DNA of 48,089 bases from Lactobacillus acetotolerans DSM 20749 = JCM 3825 (GTDB lineage: Bacteria > Bacillota > Bacilli > Lactobacillales > Lactobacillaceae), in the NCBI RefSeq assembly GCF_001436775.1, contig NZ_AYZC01000008.1:1-48089 (forward strand). Direction: 5' to 3'. Below the pieces are notes generated by a model, which had not been told where the DNA came from, did no database searches, and saw only the letters and a list, made by a program, of their open reading frames with translations. Numbering within the stretch: the stretch's first letter is position 1; each line of letters begins with the position of its first letter. Positions 9,200-18,749 of this stretch are shown here, piece by piece. The position numbers and the translations under genes were made by a program.

Positions 9200-11017
9200 T
9201 TATCTTTTTGCTTTTTTAATCGCATTGTTTACAGCTTCTTCTAATGCATTAGTAGTTGTTGAAGCTCCTGAAACAGCATCAACATTCGTTGAGTTAGCAG
9301 AAACTATTTCTTGGGGTAATTTCTTAACAGCAACGGCACCGATACCTTCTGTTTCATGATTTTCGATCACTTCAACCTGCTTAATCTTGTCATTTGCATA
9401 AGTCACACGAACTACAATTTTGCCACCTATACCTGTTTCAGAAGAGCCAAGGTATTGATCTGGACCAAGTTTAATTTGTCTTTCTTGATTCGTGTTTACT
9501 AAATCATTAATTGATGGAACAGCAGCTACTAATTTAACATCCTCATGAGTAGCTTCAGAATTAGCAGCACGTTCCCCAGCAATTTTGCCAAAAATCAAGC
9601 ATTCAGCTAAATTGCCACCACCTTGGTAACGGTTAACACACATTCCACCCAATTCACCTGCACTAAAAAGATGAGGAATTGCTTTATTATTTGTATCTAA
9701 AACTCTAGCTTGCTTATCATGTTCAGGTCCACCTTGAGTATTTAATACTGCTGGTGCTAGCTTAATTGCGTAAAATGGGCCATTATCAAATTTCTCAAGT
9801 GTTTCTGGAGCTCGTCCAAATTTAATATCTTTGCCATTCTCAGCAAAATGGTTAAATTCTTTAACGGTATTCTCAAGATTTTCTGCTGGCAGATTGGTCT
9901 TATTTGCCAAAATAGTAATCGAATCTGCTTTTACCATTTTCTCAAAAAGTTTTTGATACTTTAACTTACCAGTTTGTTTTTCTTCAAGAAATCTCTGGTA
10001 TTGTTTCTGGTCAAATATTATCCAGGCATTGTCATAAGCGTGCGGCAGTACATAGTCGCCGTGCTCATAAATATGTCCATGCCTAAACTTCACATCTTCA
10101 CGCATAAAACGTGTGCCATCATTAGCAACCGCAAAAATTGAACCAGACTTCATATTCTTCCAACCACCAATCTGGCGGCCACGTTGCCCATCTTTTTCAG
10201 CAATCACATAACTAGGAACAATCCCCAGAGATTCATAGTTACTCATATGCCATATTTTGGCACCAACTTCTTCAGCCATCCGAATACCATCACCCTGGTT
10301 ATATAAGGTACCTAAAGGCGTCAACTTAGTGACATGCAGATAATCTTGTTGCATATGAGCATTGTTTTCAAAACCACCAGTTGCAAGAATCACTCCGTTA
10401 TTTGCATGCAGATAGTACTTTCTGTGGTTGCGTTCTACTATCACACCTATGACTTGATTATTCCCCTTAGCTTGAAGTAAATTTTCAGCTTTTGAATTAA
10501 GCCAAATATCTATCTTATCTTTCCGCTCGAGTACCTCCTTGCGAATAGCTTTCCATAATCCAGCATCAAAATCGCGATTATGAACCAAAGCAAAATCAAA
10601 GGTATCAGAGCCTTTATACTCTGGGTATTCACATAGATGAGCCTTGTTAGCTAGATGATCACCAACTTTATAATCCTGTGACCAAATAAATGGTTTAATC
10701 CCTAGGTACTTTTCAAAATACTGCGGCATATTCACAAATCCATTTAGGTAAGTATCCATCGTTTCCTTAGATATTGCATAAGGTGCTGCAAGTTCATGGT
10801 AATATTCCGTAATTTTCTTCTTGTCATGGGCCATAGCAACATGTTGTGCTGAATAACGGGTATTGCCACCTTCATGTCCATATGGAGCGGCATCAACCAA
10901 TAAAACTTTTGCACCATTATCGGCAGCGAATCGCGCAGCTGTTCCACCAGCACCACCAAAACCCAGAACAATAACATCGTAATTACCATTCCATTTAGTA
11001 TTGTTATCTACTCGCAA
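9200..11017 (-). CDS. Fumarate-reductase-like flavoprotein with C-terminal FMN-binding domain (paralogue 1)
   Basis: This soluble 605-residue oxidoreductase has no signal peptide and no haem motifs. It would reduce an alpha,beta-unsaturated carboxylate in the cytoplasm. The N-terminal FAD-binding fold shows VIVLGFGGAGGTAARFAAD and EGGNTRYS. The C-terminal part (about residues 520-605) is an FMN_bind domain ending DAVSGASTTTNALEEAV, which matches the Dxx[ST]GA[ST] motif where ApbE attaches FMN covalently. The start is TTG 11017 behind AGGAGGTAAAAAT. Near the active site it keeps Arg in VNRYQGGGN. It shows LNTQGG where Shewanella fumarate reductase has HHTMGG, so one carboxylate-binding His seems replaced by Asn. 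Substrates other than fumarate (urocanate, acrylate, hydroxycinnamate) are therefore possible. No apbE gene is in the window. Confidence 0.85.
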   Translation of the reverse strand: MRVDNNTKWNGNYDVIVLGFGGAGGTAARFAADNGAKVLLVDAAPYGHEGGNTRYSAQHVAMAHDKKKITEYYHELAAPYAISKETMDTYLNGFVNMPQYFEKYLGIKPFIWSQDYKVGDHLANKAHLCEYPEYKGSDTFDFALVHNRDFDAGLWKAIRKEVLERKDKIDIWLNSKAENLLQAKGNNQVIGVIVERNHRKYYLHANNGVILATGGFENNAHMQQDYLHVTKLTPLGTLYNQGDGIRMAEEVGAKIWHMSNYESLGIVPSYVIAEKDGQRGRQIGGWKNMKSGSIFAVANDGTRFMREDVKFRHGHIYEHGDYVLPHAYDNAWIIFDQKQYQRFLEEKQTGKLKYQKLFEKMVKADSITILANKTNLPAENLENTVKEFNHFAENGKDIKFGRAPETLEKFDNGPFYAIKLAPAVLNTQGGPEHDKQARVLDTNNKAIPHLFSAGELGGMCVNRYQGGGNLAECLIFGKIAGERAANSEATHEDVKLVAAVPSINDLVNTNQERQIKLGPDQYLGSSETGIGGKIVVRVTYANDKIKQVEVIENHETEGIGAVAVKKLPQEIVSANSTNVDAVSGASTTTNALEEAVNNAIKKAKR

Positions 11018-11035
11018 ATTTTTACCTCCTAACCA

Positions 11036-12820
11036 TTAATGCTTAACATTTTTCAACGCCTGATTAACCGCTTCTTTAAAAGCTGAACTGGTAGTACTTG
11101 CGCCACTCACAGCATCTACATCGGTCGATTGCTTATTTAACATCTCTTGGGTCAATACAGGGATAGCTTTACCACCTAGTGAAGGAGATTCTTTTTCTTG
11201 TAAAGTTTCGATTTTTTTAATCTTATTTTTATCATCTACAGTTACCCGTACGACAATTGGTAAATCATTAATGCCGTTAGCACTCATGCCGATTCCTTGG
11301 TCTTTACCAGCTTCAAAATCCATTGAAGAAGTATGTGCGTCTGACTTTAATTCAGGAACCTTAGAAGCACCCGTAACGGCATCAACTTGTTCCATCTTTC
11401 TCTTAGGCAAAGCTGCATTTTCACCGGCAATTTTCCCAGAAATTAGCAGATCTGCAATACTATTAGCACCGAGATACTTGCTAGCAAAAATATCGCCTAA
11501 CTCACCAGCTTCATAAAGATGAGGAATTACATCCCCCTGCATATTGATAACTTCACACTTTTCATTGCGGCGGCCACCACCATGAGTATGAAGAATATTG
11601 TGTCTTACGGGAATTGCATAATATGGACCCGCGCCAAATGAACGCATAGTTGCAATTTTGCGGTTTAGGAACATGTCCCGCTTCTTATCGTCAGTCAAGA
11701 AATTAAAATCTTTGACTGCTTGTTCCAGCTTCGGAGCATGAATCTTATTGGCTAATTCAGAAATTGTTTCTGCTTTAACTGCGTAAGAAATCAATTGCTT
11801 AATTTGATCAGCTTTAGCAGATTTATCGTTTGCTAATTGATCATATTGCTTTTGATCCATTACAATGTGGGGATGATTTTGGTTAGGAATCATAATCCAA
11901 TTACCGTGATTATATTTATAACCATGACGGTCCTCTTCGTCTTCTCGGAAATAACGAGTGCCATCATCACCAGCAACAAAAATACTTCCATTAAACAAAG
12001 TCTTCCAGTTGATCATATAAGCAAACTTTTCCCTTGCTTCACCTTCACGTAACGACAATCCATGAGAATCATAGTTTGACATATGCCATAAACGTGCGCC
12101 TGCCTCAATCGCAAGATCAATTCCTTTACCCTGGTTATATAAAGTCCCAATTGGTGCTAAAGAACCTTGACCCAAAAAGTTTTGAACCATATCCTGGTTG
12201 TTTTCAAAACCACCACAACTCAAAACAATTCCATTTCGGGCTGCAATATACCTTATCTGGTTTTGACGTTTAACTTGAATACCCAAAACTGTTCCAGTTT
12301 CTGGATCTTGAATTAAATGTTTAGCCGGTGTACTAAACCAGATATCAATTTTATCTAAACGTTCATAAACCTTCTTACGTAGTAATTTCCAGAAGCCACC
12401 GTTATACATGCCAGCGGTCATGCTTTGTGACTGCATAGCATCCGAATGACGGTATTCAGGATATTCACCATTTGGTCTTCTACCGGTAGCTTTGGCTTCA
12501 ATACCAAAATATTTCTTTGAATATTCCTTCATCTTTAGAACATTATTTACAAAAGTATCCAAATCCTTAGGATCATATTTAAACGGATAATAGGTTTGTT
12601 TGTAGTAATCCTTTAAATTATTAAAATTTTTACCCCAAGCAAAGGCTCCACCAGCGTAACGGGTATTACCACCTTCACTACCTTCCGGTGCCGAATCAAT
12701 AAGTAACACGTGCGCATCGTGATCGGCAGCAAATCTAGCTGCACCAGCGCCAGCACCACCAAATCCGACTACTATAACGTCATAAATTGCATCCCATTTG
12801 AGTGATGAATTATAGATCAT
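11036..12820 (-). CDS. Fumarate-reductase-like flavoprotein with C-terminal FMN-binding domain (paralogue 2)
   Basis: This is the first gene of the reductase operon and a paralogue of the next gene, with the same FAD fold (VIVVGFGGAGAGAARFAAD, EGGNTRYAGG) and FMN_bind tail (DAVSGASTTSSAFKEAV). The start at 12820 gives MIYNSSLKWDAIYDV, which lines up with the N-terminus of the neighbour. An upstream ATG at 12874 would add 18 unusual Cys/Lys-rich residues and is not favoured. The product is about 594 residues. A second Dxx[ST]GA[ST] motif, DAVTGASKVPELK, precedes the FMN_bind domain and is absent from the neighbour. The active-site region has LHTHGG (His kept) but SKYLGANS where fumarate reductase has ANRLGGN, so the substrate Arg appears to be Lys. 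The divergent LysR gene is the likely regulator. Confidence 0.84.
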   Translation of the reverse strand: MIYNSSLKWDAIYDVIVVGFGGAGAGAARFAADHDAHVLLIDSAPEGSEGGNTRYAGGAFAWGKNFNNLKDYYKQTYYPFKYDPKDLDTFVNNVLKMKEYSKKYFGIEAKATGRRPNGEYPEYRHSDAMQSQSMTAGMYNGGFWKLLRKKVYERLDKIDIWFSTPAKHLIQDPETGTVLGIQVKRQNQIRYIAARNGIVLSCGGFENNQDMVQNFLGQGSLAPIGTLYNQGKGIDLAIEAGARLWHMSNYDSHGLSLREGEAREKFAYMINWKTLFNGSIFVAGDDGTRYFREDEEDRHGYKYNHGNWIMIPNQNHPHIVMDQKQYDQLANDKSAKADQIKQLISYAVKAETISELANKIHAPKLEQAVKDFNFLTDDKKRDMFLNRKIATMRSFGAGPYYAIPVRHNILHTHGGGRRNEKCEVINMQGDVIPHLYEAGELGDIFASKYLGANSIADLLISGKIAGENAALPKRKMEQVDAVTGASKVPELKSDAHTSSMDFEAGKDQGIGMSANGINDLPIVVRVTVDDKNKIKKIETLQEKESPSLGGKAIPVLTQEMLNKQSTDVDAVSGASTTSSAFKEAVNQALKNVKH

Positions 12821-13028
12821 AATATTTACCTGCACTTTCTGATTTCGCTTACATTTGCAATATACCATTTTCATAAATATAAATCTAATTTATTTTGATA
12901 GTTAAATTTACAATAATTTTAATTATAAATACCAGCATATCAGTTACTTATTGCATGTTTCAGGTCCTTTTAATATAATTAAAAAAGATATACTTATAAA
13001 AAAGATTTATTAATTTTGGACAATAAAA
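12821..13028. promoter_or_regulatory. Divergent promoter region of the reductase operon and lysR
   Basis: A good promoter for lysR is visible on the plus strand: TTGCAT (12951-12956), 17 bases, TATAAT (12974-12979). The reductase side is AT-rich and gives no single convincing -35/-10 pair. An inverted repeat ATAATT-TT-AATTAT lies near 12912-12926 and could be a LysR-type binding half-site pair, but this is only a suggestion. Confidence 0.6.
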
Positions 13029-13910
13029 ATGAATGAAAAAGATCTATTTTATTTTTGTAAATTAGTAGAAACTGGTAGTTATACAGCAACAGCTTCCTAC
13101 TTTGATGTTACTCAACCCACTATTTCAATGGCTATTAAACGTTTATCTAATAAATTTGATGATCCGTTAATCATCCAGAAAAATAAAAAGAGTAAATTAC
13201 TATTAACCACTGCTGGTGAGTTACTTTATAAAAAAGCAGTTATTCTTTTACGAGACATTTCGAGTATCAACTACGACGTTAAACATGCCAGTGATAAAAA
13301 AATCCGCCTCGCCTTTTCAGGTGAAGCGGGAAGTATTTATATTCCAGACATTATTAAGAAATTTTATCAGGCCGGCATCACCTCATTACTCGATACTCAC
13401 CTTGAAAGATCATCTGATGCCTTTGAAGGATTAACGCAAGGGGATGTTGACGTAGCTATCTATTCTTGGATGGTTCCAATTAATGATCCTGATTACTTTA
13501 TTCATAATTTAGAAAGAACAGAATTGGTAATCATTACCGGTTTAGATGATCCGTGGAGTAGGATCAGTGAAATAAGTGCAGCTCAGTTAAGAAATCGAAA
13601 ATTTATTGCCCGTTCACATGGTTATTTAACGCGTGAATGTTTAGAACAAGAAGCAAAGTTGGGAGACTTTAATCCTAATATTATTTATACTGCTACTACG
13701 ATGAAGCTAATGATCGATTTAGTTAAAAGAAATGTAGGAATCGCTTTGGCTATGGAAAGTAGTTTGAGGAATGTAAACGACATTCATATCATTCACTTAC
13801 ATTCCGGGCAAAAATTATGGGCTTACATGCAAATAGCCATGCGTAAAAGCTTTGTCCCTAACAAATATCAAAGAAAAGGAATTAATATTCTGCGGCATTT
13901 TCATGCATAA
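13029..13910 (+). CDS. LysR-family transcriptional regulator
   Basis: This 293-residue DNA-binding regulator has an N-terminal winged helix-turn-helix (residues 1-65: FCKLVETGSYTATASYF, TQPTISMAIKRL) and a C-terminal substrate-binding domain that senses a small molecule (about residues 90-290, KKIRLAFSGEAGSIYIPDI onward). It is divergent from the reductase/DASS operon with a 208-base shared promoter region. This is the classic arrangement for a LysR protein that activates the neighbouring operon in response to its substrate. The ATG is preceded by a weak TTGGAC site. The inducer is unknown but should be the acid transported and reduced by the operon. The gene is complete and ends at the bidirectional terminator at 13913. 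Confidence 0.9.
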   Translation: MNEKDLFYFCKLVETGSYTATASYFDVTQPTISMAIKRLSNKFDDPLIIQKNKKSKLLLTTAGELLYKKAVILLRDISSINYDVKHASDKKIRLAFSGEAGSIYIPDIIKKFYQAGITSLLDTHLERSSDAFEGLTQGDVDVAIYSWMVPINDPDYFIHNLERTELVIITGLDDPWSRISEISAAQLRNRKFIARSHGYLTRECLEQEAKLGDFNPNIIYTATTMKLMIDLVKRNVGIALAMESSLRNVNDIHIIHLHSGQKLWAYMQIAMRKSFVPNKYQRKGINILRHFHA

Positions 13911-13912
13911 AA

Positions 13913-13948
13913 AAAATACACCTCAAATTAACTTTTGAGGTGTATTTT
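13913..13948. terminator. Bidirectional terminator between lysR and the nitroreductase
   Basis: A 15-bp stem AAAATACACCTCAAA/TTTTGAGGTGTATTTT has a short loop and T- and A-rich flanks, so it can stop transcripts from both converging genes. Confidence 0.88.
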
Positions 13949-13962
13949 AAATAATAACTATT

Positions 13963-14445
13963 TTATTTTCTAACTACCTTATAACGATTACTACGATCTT
14001 CTTCAGGTGTTTCAGCTGCATGACCAACTGCAACAATTACAGCAGTCTCATAATCTGAATCGATTCCTAATTCTTTTTGTAAATCTTTGGCGGAATTAAG
14101 ATTACTTGCTGCAGCCATTAAGTAAACCGAACCAAGGTTTAACTCAGTTGCTTCTACCATCAAATTCTCTGCAGCTACTGAAGCATCACGAAGACCAAAT
14201 TGGTTATTCTTCTTTACATTAATTACGAATAACAGTGGTGCTCCATAACAAGCATTACTGGTAGCTTTTTCTATTTTAACAAGTAAATCACTATCTTCTA
14301 CAGCTGTCATCTGCATAACATCTGTTTGGTGCATGCCACATGGTGCAGCTTGAAAAGCTGCGATTAATTTATCAACATCTTCCTTAGCAACTTGTTCTTT
14401 AGTATATTTACGAACTGCTACTCTCTTTAAAATTGGATCTGTCAT
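13963..14445 (-). CDS. Nitroreductase-family FMN oxidoreductase
   Basis: This small flavoenzyme uses NAD(P)H and FMN to reduce nitro- or quinone-like compounds. Its natural substrate is unknown. The 160-residue length is at the short end of the family. The FMN-binding N-terminus is seen in RVAVRKYTKEQVAKEDVDKL, and the conserved Pro/Cys loop in AAFQAAPCGMHQTD. A helix typical of the dimer core follows (LRDASVAAENLMVEATELNLGS), and VGHAAE near the end matches the usual GyP segment loosely. The ATG lies behind GAGAAGG. It is a single-gene unit between two terminators. Its closeness to the reductase operon may be chance. Confidence 0.82.
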   Translation of the reverse strand: MTDPILKRVAVRKYTKEQVAKEDVDKLIAAFQAAPCGMHQTDVMQMTAVEDSDLLVKIEKATSNACYGAPLLFVINVKKNNQFGLRDASVAAENLMVEATELNLGSVYLMAAASNLNSAKDLQKELGIDSDYETAVIVAVGHAAETPEEDRSNRYKVVRK

Positions 14446-14540
14446 ATATATACCTTCTCTTTAAACTCTATTTATACTTTGCATATTTATTATAACAGCT
14501 TACTTTTAATTCGTATGATAAATTAAATAACTAATTATAG

Positions 14541-14580
14541 AAAGAGTGATTGCTTGGTAATCAACCAAACAATCACTTCT
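14541..14580 (-). terminator. Hairpin after the BspA-like surface gene
   Basis: The outer stem AGTGATTG/CAATCACT and an inner stem TTGGT/AACCAA form a long hairpin with T-rich flanks. It lies 45 bases after the stop of the surface protein gene and could serve either strand. Confidence 0.65.
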
Positions 14581-14624
14581 TTATGCTTTATTTTATGTAC
14601 GTATGTTATTTAGCTAGGGGCAGA

Positions 14625-15400
14625 CTAAAAATTAGCTCTCTTTAAATATTTGTCAAAATCAACAATGTAGTAAGCTTTGCCATGAATTGCAACTGGATCA
14701 CCATAAGTTGGAATTGACTTCCCTTGTTTTAAGACTTTACGGTCTAAACGGTTACCGTATTGACTATAGATATGAGCATTGTGTGTTAACTTACGGTTAA
14801 TAGCGTCAATGTTACCAGCTGCCAAGTAATAAACATTAGCCAAAACATAGAACTTTCGACCGTTAATCGTCTTCGTTCTGTTCGTACCTACCTTTGATTT
14901 AGCTTTCAAAATCACCTGGTTAGCCCTTTGACCATTATCATCATAAAGATAAGCGTTGTGTAATAAGGTTTGTTTGTCAGAACTAGTTCCCGTATCGGCA
15001 TTAGCTTCTTGGTAGTTATTGGTTCTGGGCTGACAATTATTAATCTTTACAAAATGATTATTGCCAATAGCATAATATAACTTGCCCCGCATAATAACTG
15101 GAATACCGTAAGTCTTAATTGAATTACCGCGTTTCAATACCTGCTTATTAGCACGCTGGCCGTACTTGTTATAAACATAAGCATTATGAATCAACTTCCG
15201 AGCTTTACTTAAAACATTTCCAGCAGCCAAATAGAAACCTTGATTCAAATTAAAGAATTTACGACCATTAATCATCGTGGTGCCATAGGTATTAACTTGA
15301 GAACCAGTCTTTAAGATAACTGCATTAGCACGCTTACCTTCTTTATCATACAAGTAAGCATTGTGTTGCAAAGTCTTAACTTCAGCTGTTCCAGTATTAT
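14625..15400 (-). repeat. Four SLAP units (two pairs) at the C-terminus
   Basis: Four degenerate units of about 55-60 residues each contain HNAYxY-x-GxRA, a Lys-rich VLK segment, and a Tyr-rich second half ending in YY or FY. Units alternate between the forms ...TINGRKFY...YLAAGN and ...YGxPVxxxGKxYY. The last pair is closely matched by the pair at 47565-47960. Confidence 0.8.
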
Positions 15401-16599
15401 TGCCATTACCGTTGGCCTTCTTATCAACGATATTAACTGTCACTGGTACTGAAGTATAAGTACCGTCTGGATAAGTTACTGTAACAAAGCCTTTAGAAGT
15501 ACCTTTAGTTGAAGTATCTGGTGCTGGGTTCCAAGTATAAGTAGTACCACCTGGTAATTGGTCCTTATTCTTAATGGCATCACCAGCATAAGTTGAGTCA
15601 CCGCTTAAATCAGTTCCTTGCGGGATATCAACCGTACCACCTTGTGGGTTATACGGGTTATTATTGCCACTGCCTGCTTTAGGAACGCTGTAATAGAAGA
15701 TAATTGTTTGTTGAGGATCGACACCTGGTGTTAAAGTACGTTTCTGTTCTGCTTGGTTATCTAAAACGTAGCCTTTAGGTGCAGCTTGCTGGGGATCAGT
15801 TCCACTAGCACTAACAACATCACCATAGCGGCTACTGTTGACTGTCCCTAAAGTATAATCTGGCATATTTTTTACTCTCGTGATAGTACCAGCATAGTAA
15901 TGGATAACTTTCACCAGATCATTACTAGCGGTTATTACCTTACCAACAACATAAATAACCTTATCTTGTTCTTCAGTACCATAAGTTATAACTCCTGGCT
16001 GAATATAATCAGCTGGCATATCGTCGGGACTGGTTGCATATTCATAACCGTTTGGAATTGGATTAGCTGCAATAAAAGTTCCATTTTGACTTAAATCAAG
16101 TGTATCACCAACCCGGTTACCAGTCGGAGTAATCGTATCACCGACTTGATTGCCATTCTTCAGCTCATACTTAACTGTTACATTAGTTTCCGGGTCACCA
16201 ATTAGATAGATGGTGACCGTATTACCTGCAGCCTTGAATTCCGCTTCTTGGGGTTGGGTATTACCATACAAATCAGCAGTAGCTGTTGCATATGTATAAC
16301 CTGTCGGAATGTTAGGAGTAATATAAGTGGATTTGACTGTACTATCCGTTAAATCCAGGGGCTTACTAGTAGAACCTGGAAGAGCATCACTGGTATAAAG
16401 TACTTTATCGGTATGTTTAGCATTAACAAATTTAAGTGTGACAGTACCATCTGTTCGTATCCAGGTACCTACATGTGGCTGATTATCATCTAAAGTAGCT
16501 GTTTGAGAAATATCATTTTGCTTGTGCCAAGTACCACTAGGTAAATTAACAGTATTAGCTAATTTTGTTTTTTCACCCAAAGTCAATTTTTCTAAACTA

Positions 16600-17330
16600 C
16601 TAGCATCCAACATATCGCTCATATCAGTAACATTACTAGTATCAAAGTTAGAAATATTTAAACTTGTTAAATTTGAATCACCATTAAACATCTGTTTCAT
16701 ATTAGTTACTTTACTAGTATTAAATTTAGATACATCTAAATTAGTTAGACCACTGTCACCAGAAAACATATAACTCATATCAGTAACATCGTTAGTATAA
16801 AAATTTGAGGACAAATTCAAACTAGTTAGACTATTGTCATTAGCAAACATATATTGCATATTAATGACATGACCAGTATTAAAGTTAGAAATATCTAAAC
16901 TTGTTAAACTACTATCACCAGAAAACATACCCCACATGTTAGTAACATTATCTGTATCGAAATTAGGCAACTTCAAACTTGTTAAACTACTATCATTATT
17001 AAACATAGCCCACATATTAGTAACATTACTAGTATTAAACTTAGATACATTCAAATTTGTTAAACTATTGTCATTAGCAAACATACTTTGCATATTAGTG
17101 ACTTTACTAGTATCAAAGTTAGAACCAGAAATATCCAAATTAGTTAAAGCACTGTCACCAGAAAACATACCTGACATATCGGTTACATGACTAGTATCAA
17201 AACTAGACAAACCTAAACTCGTTAAGGCCACTGTCACCAGAAAATATATAGCTCATATCAGTTACATGACCAGTATCAAAGTTAGATAAATCTAAATTTG
17301 TTAAGCTACTATCATTCTCAAACATACTAG
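16600..17330 (-). repeat. BspA-type leucine-rich repeat block
   Basis: About nine tandem units of roughly 72 bases encode the pattern FDTSxVTNMxxMFxxDSSLTxLxxS. These solenoid repeats usually mediate binding to host or bacterial surfaces. The similar units make the block prone to slippage. One single-base insertion at 17222-17225 breaks it. Confidence 0.88.
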
Positions 17331-18347
17331 GCATACTAGTTATATTACTCGTAACCAGGTTACTTAGCCCAGTAATATCTTGTAGTGACGCTAGCTTACT
17401 ATTATTATTAGCAAACAAAAATGAAGCATCACCATTTGCTACAGTTACCCTTCCAGTAATTTTTATATGTTTGATCTCACCAGTAATAATTGATAAAAAT
17501 TTCCATTGATTATCGATTTCTCCTGCTGAAATGGTGACCGTTTGGCTATTTGCATCATAAGAAATATTGCTGTTAACTACACCTAACTGAAAGATAATAT
17601 TATGTGCAGCTTGGGCTAGTTTATTAGTAGTAATTTGATTGTTTTTAGAACTAGAATTTACATTTGTATCAACAGTAGCTGCATTGTTGGAAGTTACAAC
17701 ATTTAAAACCATTATATTTGTATTGGCTACAGCCTTATTTTTATTATCTTGATCAACATCCAAACCAGCTGCATTTGTTGCTGTTTGCATAGCATTATAT
17801 TTGTTCAGCAACTCCTTACCAGTTTGAATAGAAGTTCGCAATTCTGTTTGTTTTTCAGCAGTCATTTTGCTAAATGCTGCTGAATTGATATAAGCATTGC
17901 CTTGATTAATTGCAGCTTGCAAACTTGCTGCAGCCTTTGTTAAAGCACTTTGATTATCAGATTTAGGCATAGTTTGTACATTCTTTTCTGACGTTTTATC
18001 AACTGCATTAGTCTGATTTTTATTAGCAGCAGTATTTTTATTTTTTGCTGGCATTGTATTATTAGCTGAACCTGCTGAAGTATCATTATCTACTTCAGAT
18101 TCATTTCCTTGAACAGATGTTTGTTGTCTAGCTTCTTGTTCATTAGTTCTAAAGAATGAGGTTAAACCTGAAAAAGTCCTTAAATTATCCTGCTTCTTAT
18201 TTTTAACAGAATCAGAAATAGCACCCGTGTTACTTACACTGGTGCTATTTGTTTTATTATTTTTCTTTACTGTATTCTGATCGTTAATTGTAGAGGATGT
18301 ATTGGTATCAGAGTCTTCTGCTATTTTAGCAGATGTGGGCTTTAATA

Positions 18348-18355
18348 CCCCCCCC
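18348..18355 (-). repeat. G8 homopolymer at the signal-peptide/linker junction
   Basis: Eight consecutive Gs on the coding strand follow QNTR codons. With eight, the frame reads GGY and stops. With nine (or six), the frame continues for over 100 codons into the linker and the rest of the protein. It is a candidate slipped-strand switch. Confidence 0.8.
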
Positions 18356-18687
18356 TAGTGTTTTGGGCAGTCTGGTTTGCAGATACTATTTCTTGTTTAT
18401 CCTGTTTTACTGGATTAACTGTCTCAGCTTTAACTGATTGTGCAGTTACACATATAAAACTAAAACCTAACAGTACAGAAGCTGCACCGATGGCTAACTT
18501 ACGGATGGAGAAGCGATCCTTTTTAGATTGCATTTCCATCTTTCTTAATTTCTCGTCAAAATTATTTTTACTTAACATACATACATCCTCATATAATTAA
18601 CTATTTACATTTACAATAACAATATTAAAGCTACTAACATTTTTTGTAAACATAATACTGTTTAAATAATTGGTCTGCTCCAAAAGA

Positions 18688-18725
18688 AAAAGCCAAAGTA
18701 ATCAAGTCTGATCTACTTTGGTTTT
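18688..18725 (-). terminator. Terminator of the mannosylglycerate-type operon
   Basis: A long stem AAAGCCAAAGTA.../...TACTTTGGTTTT with one G-T pair is followed on the minus strand by CTTTTTCTTTT. It lies 25 bases past the GH38 stop. The rest of 18579-18749 holds the surface-gene promoter area (TTTACA, 18 bases, TAATAT). Confidence 0.8.
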
Positions 18726-18749
18726 ACTATATTTAGTTTTTATAGATAA

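Larger units (their letters stand above)
14625..18578 (-). pseudogene. BspA-like LRR / MucBP / Rib / SLAP surface protein, two frameshifts
   Basis: When the frames are joined this is a secreted adhesin-like protein of about 1317 residues. The order is: a YSIRK-type signal (FSIRKLAIGAASVLLGFSF), a Ser/Thr/Asn-rich linker, about nine BspA-type (DUF285) repeats of roughly 24 residues (FDTSxVTNMxxMF), two or three MucBP-like modules (VTLKFVNAKHTDK, VTVKYELKNGN, VKVIHYYAG), a Rib/alpha-like module (VTVTYPDGTYTSVPV), and four SLAP units (HNAYLYDKEGKRAN and similar). The SLAP units bind cell-wall polymers in place of an LPXTG anchor. Two breaks separate it. At the G8 tract 18348-18355 the frame stops at TAA just after the signal region; nine Gs would reopen it all the way. 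Near 17222-17225 an extra A shifts the frame inside the LRR block. The ATG at 18578 follows ATGAGGATGT. Surface-protein decay and phase variation are both possible. Confidence 0.85.

Noticed and set aside
16600-17330. Regular repeats of about 72 bases that might be mistaken for a CRISPR or satellite array
   Set aside because: They translate into a clean BspA-type leucine-rich solenoid in one frame and have no constant repeat with unique spacers.
18342-18578. A stand-alone 78-residue secreted peptide from the YSIRK start
   Set aside because: The frame ends in a G8 run and the adjoining frame continues the surface protein without interruption, so it is the broken front of a larger gene.
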